A DNA stretch of 23,196 bases, from contig NZ_JOAN01000036.1 of assembly GCF_000718555.1 (NCBI RefSeq), forward strand, positions 1 through 23,196, written 5' to 3'. How positions within the stretch are numbered: the stretch's first letter is position 1; each line of letters starts with the position of its first letter. Positions 21,984-23,196 of this stretch are shown piece by piece. A model generated the notes under the pieces. That model made no database searches. It was not told the origin of the DNA and saw only the letters and a program-made list of their open reading frames with translations. The DNA is from Micromonospora chokoriensis. Its GTDB lineage: Bacteria; Actinomycetota; Actinomycetes; Mycobacteriales; Micromonosporaceae. The translations under genes and the position numbers were made by a program.

Positions 21984-23177
21984 GTGACTCCAGGCCGTCG
22001 GTACGGCAGGGCGCTTCCCGTCCTGCTGAGCGCACTGCTGGCCAGCACAGCCTGCGGTCCGGTAGCCGAGCGGAAGCCGCAGGATCTGCGGGTCGGGTAC
22101 GACAGCCTGGACGGCACGCTGGCAGTGTGGCCGCCCCGCGGCGACCTCTCGGCAGACACCGCGGCGACGGCGGCGGTCACCGCGGCGGTTCGGGACTGGC
22201 GGTCGCCGACCGACGACCGCGCGCACCTGCCCTCGTCCGGCATCCTGTTCTCCGGTCGGGTCGACGACGCCCCGGTGGCACTCGTGGCCGCCGACGTGCC
22301 CGGCGAGAGCGCGTCCTGGCTGCTGCAACTCACTCGCGAGGGCGACCGCTACGCGGTGACCCGCGCCACCGAGTACACCGACCCGGGTTACCTCGTCTAC
22401 TCCGACGTGTTGCCGGTGCAGACGGTCGGCGGGCGACGCTACCTCGTCTCCGCCCGGGTGCAGACCCTCCTCGGGCCACAGGACCGGACGTTGACCATCA
22501 CGGACGGCCTCAGCGCGCCGGTCGACGTGCCGTCCTGCACGGCCGTCGCGGTGACCGCGACCCTGCGAACCACGGAGTCGCTGCCCCGTGGGCGGGCCGC
22601 CGACCGGCTGCTCGACCTGGGCACCGGCACCACCGATCCGCGTTACCCGCTGGTCCGCGACGAGTCCGGCACGGGCCGACGGGCGCTCACCGGCCTGGAC
22701 ACCTGTGTGTTGTCCAGCGATCGGGGCCCGTTCGGCAGCATTCCCCGCCGGATCGGGGACCGGGACGCCCCACGCTCGGTGCCGACGTCCTGGCCGATGG
22801 CGAAGCTCACCGTACGCTCGCTCGGCGAAGTCGCCCTCGGCGGCGGCGAGCCGGCCGAGTTGCAACAGCTCAGCTGGGACACCGACGCCGGCGCGATGAC
22901 TGCGGTGATCTACCGACCGGCCGACGGGAGCGCGCCCGTCGTCTCACCCGCCGACCGGGCCACCCCGCTACAGGCGTACCAACTGCCGGTGCCCGGTCAG
23001 CCGCTGGTGGTGCTGAGCTGGCGGGCCACCCGGGACAGCTCGCTGTCCGTCCCACCGGGCACTCCCCTGCTGGTCGAGCGACCCGGCCTAACGGTCGTCC
23101 CCGAGCCGACCCGCTCCCAGACCTACAGCCTCGCCAACACCGACAAGACCCACTACCGCTCAGTCTCCCCCCGCTAG
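21984..23177 (+). CDS. Probable secreted lipoprotein, function unknown
   Basis: 397 residues. The N-terminus MTPGRRYGRALPVLLSALLASTACGP has a basic segment with twin Arg, a hydrophobic core, and a lipobox-like STAC ending at C24. Lipid attachment at C24 is therefore likely, although Ser at -3 is less usual than Leu. The mature part is soluble and beta-rich by eye (YLVSARVQTLLGPQDRTLTI; ELQQLSWDTDAGAMTAVIYRP; QPLVVLSWRATRDSSL). It has two further Cys (VPSCTAV and LDTCVLS) that may pair. No enzyme motif is recognised. The GTG start has only a loose G-rich stretch upstream. It is divergent from the GT-C-like pair, suggesting an envelope-related role; that is inference from context. Confidence 0.75.
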   Translation: MTPGRRYGRALPVLLSALLASTACGPVAERKPQDLRVGYDSLDGTLAVWPPRGDLSADTAATAAVTAAVRDWRSPTDDRAHLPSSGILFSGRVDDAPVALVAADVPGESASWLLQLTREGDRYAVTRATEYTDPGYLVYSDVLPVQTVGGRRYLVSARVQTLLGPQDRTLTITDGLSAPVDVPSCTAVAVTATLRTTESLPRGRAADRLLDLGTGTTDPRYPLVRDESGTGRRALTGLDTCVLSSDRGPFGSIPRRIGDRDAPRSVPTSWPMAKLTVRSLGEVALGGGEPAELQQLSWDTDAGAMTAVIYRPADGSAPVVSPADRATPLQAYQLPVPGQPLVVLSWRATRDSSLSVPPGTPLLVERPGLTVVPEPTRSQTYSLANTDKTHYRSVSPR

Positions 23178-23196
23178 CCCCCACCCCCCACCCCCC
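23178..23196 (+). other. C-rich tract directly after a stop codon, cut by the window edge
   Basis: All 19 bases are C or A (C runs separated by single A). The tract resembles the left flank of the element at 6566-6660 and may start a third such element beyond the window. Confidence 0.3.

Noticed and set aside
1..23196. tRNA, rRNA, insertion sequences or prophage genes
   Set aside because: No cloverleaf with a T-loop signature, no transposase or integrase motif and no terminal repeats of an insertion sequence were seen on either strand.

Overview
The window is high-GC actinobacterial DNA. Codon third positions are strongly G/C, GTG and TTG starts are common, and several genes appear leaderless. 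The gene content and the style of the intergenic repeats point to a Micromonosporaceae-type genome such as Micromonospora; this is an inference, as no marker gene is present. It looks chromosomal: no transposase, integrase, plasmid gene, tRNA, rRNA or CRISPR array was seen.

Region 1 (1-1100) holds the 3' end of a secreted carbohydrate-active protein with a C-terminal CBM2 cellulose-binding domain, a GNAT acetyltransferase, and a very large palindromic intergenic element. Region 2 (1101-4418, minus strand) is a tight heme operon, hemE > hemG(Y) > hemQ, of the coproporphyrin-dependent Gram-positive pathway. Both hemE and hemG carry an in-frame copy of the same 53-bp imperfect palindrome, which adds an 18-residue peptide to each enzyme; this is the most striking observation in the window. 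Region 3 (4568-9993, plus strand) is a housekeeping block: a DUF3000 protein, an RNase D-like exonuclease with an HRDC domain, then a translationally coupled thiolase and multifunctional hydratase/dehydrogenase pair for fatty-acid beta-oxidation.

Region 4 (10163-11465) has a proline-rich single-pass membrane protein facing a VOC-family protein across a perfect 17-bp hairpin. Region 5 (11028-16011, minus strand) may be one transcription unit: two paralogous membrane-anchored beta-propeller proteins, an OmpR-type response regulator, its histidine kinase, and the VOC protein. Region 6 (16118-23177) holds three paralogous polytopic membrane proteins that look like GT-C-type glycosyltransferases, one on plus and two on minus, then a divergent lipoprotein-like gene. 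Region 6, together with the propellers, reads as an uncharacterised envelope or exopolymer locus.

Two intergenic elements (964-1034 and 6582-6636) share an architecture: about 16-bp arms containing GATC, a variable loop, a C-rich left flank and a G-rich right flank. The last 19 bases of the window (C-rich, just after a stop codon) may begin a third. Functions are read from motifs in the translated sequence only; no database search was possible.
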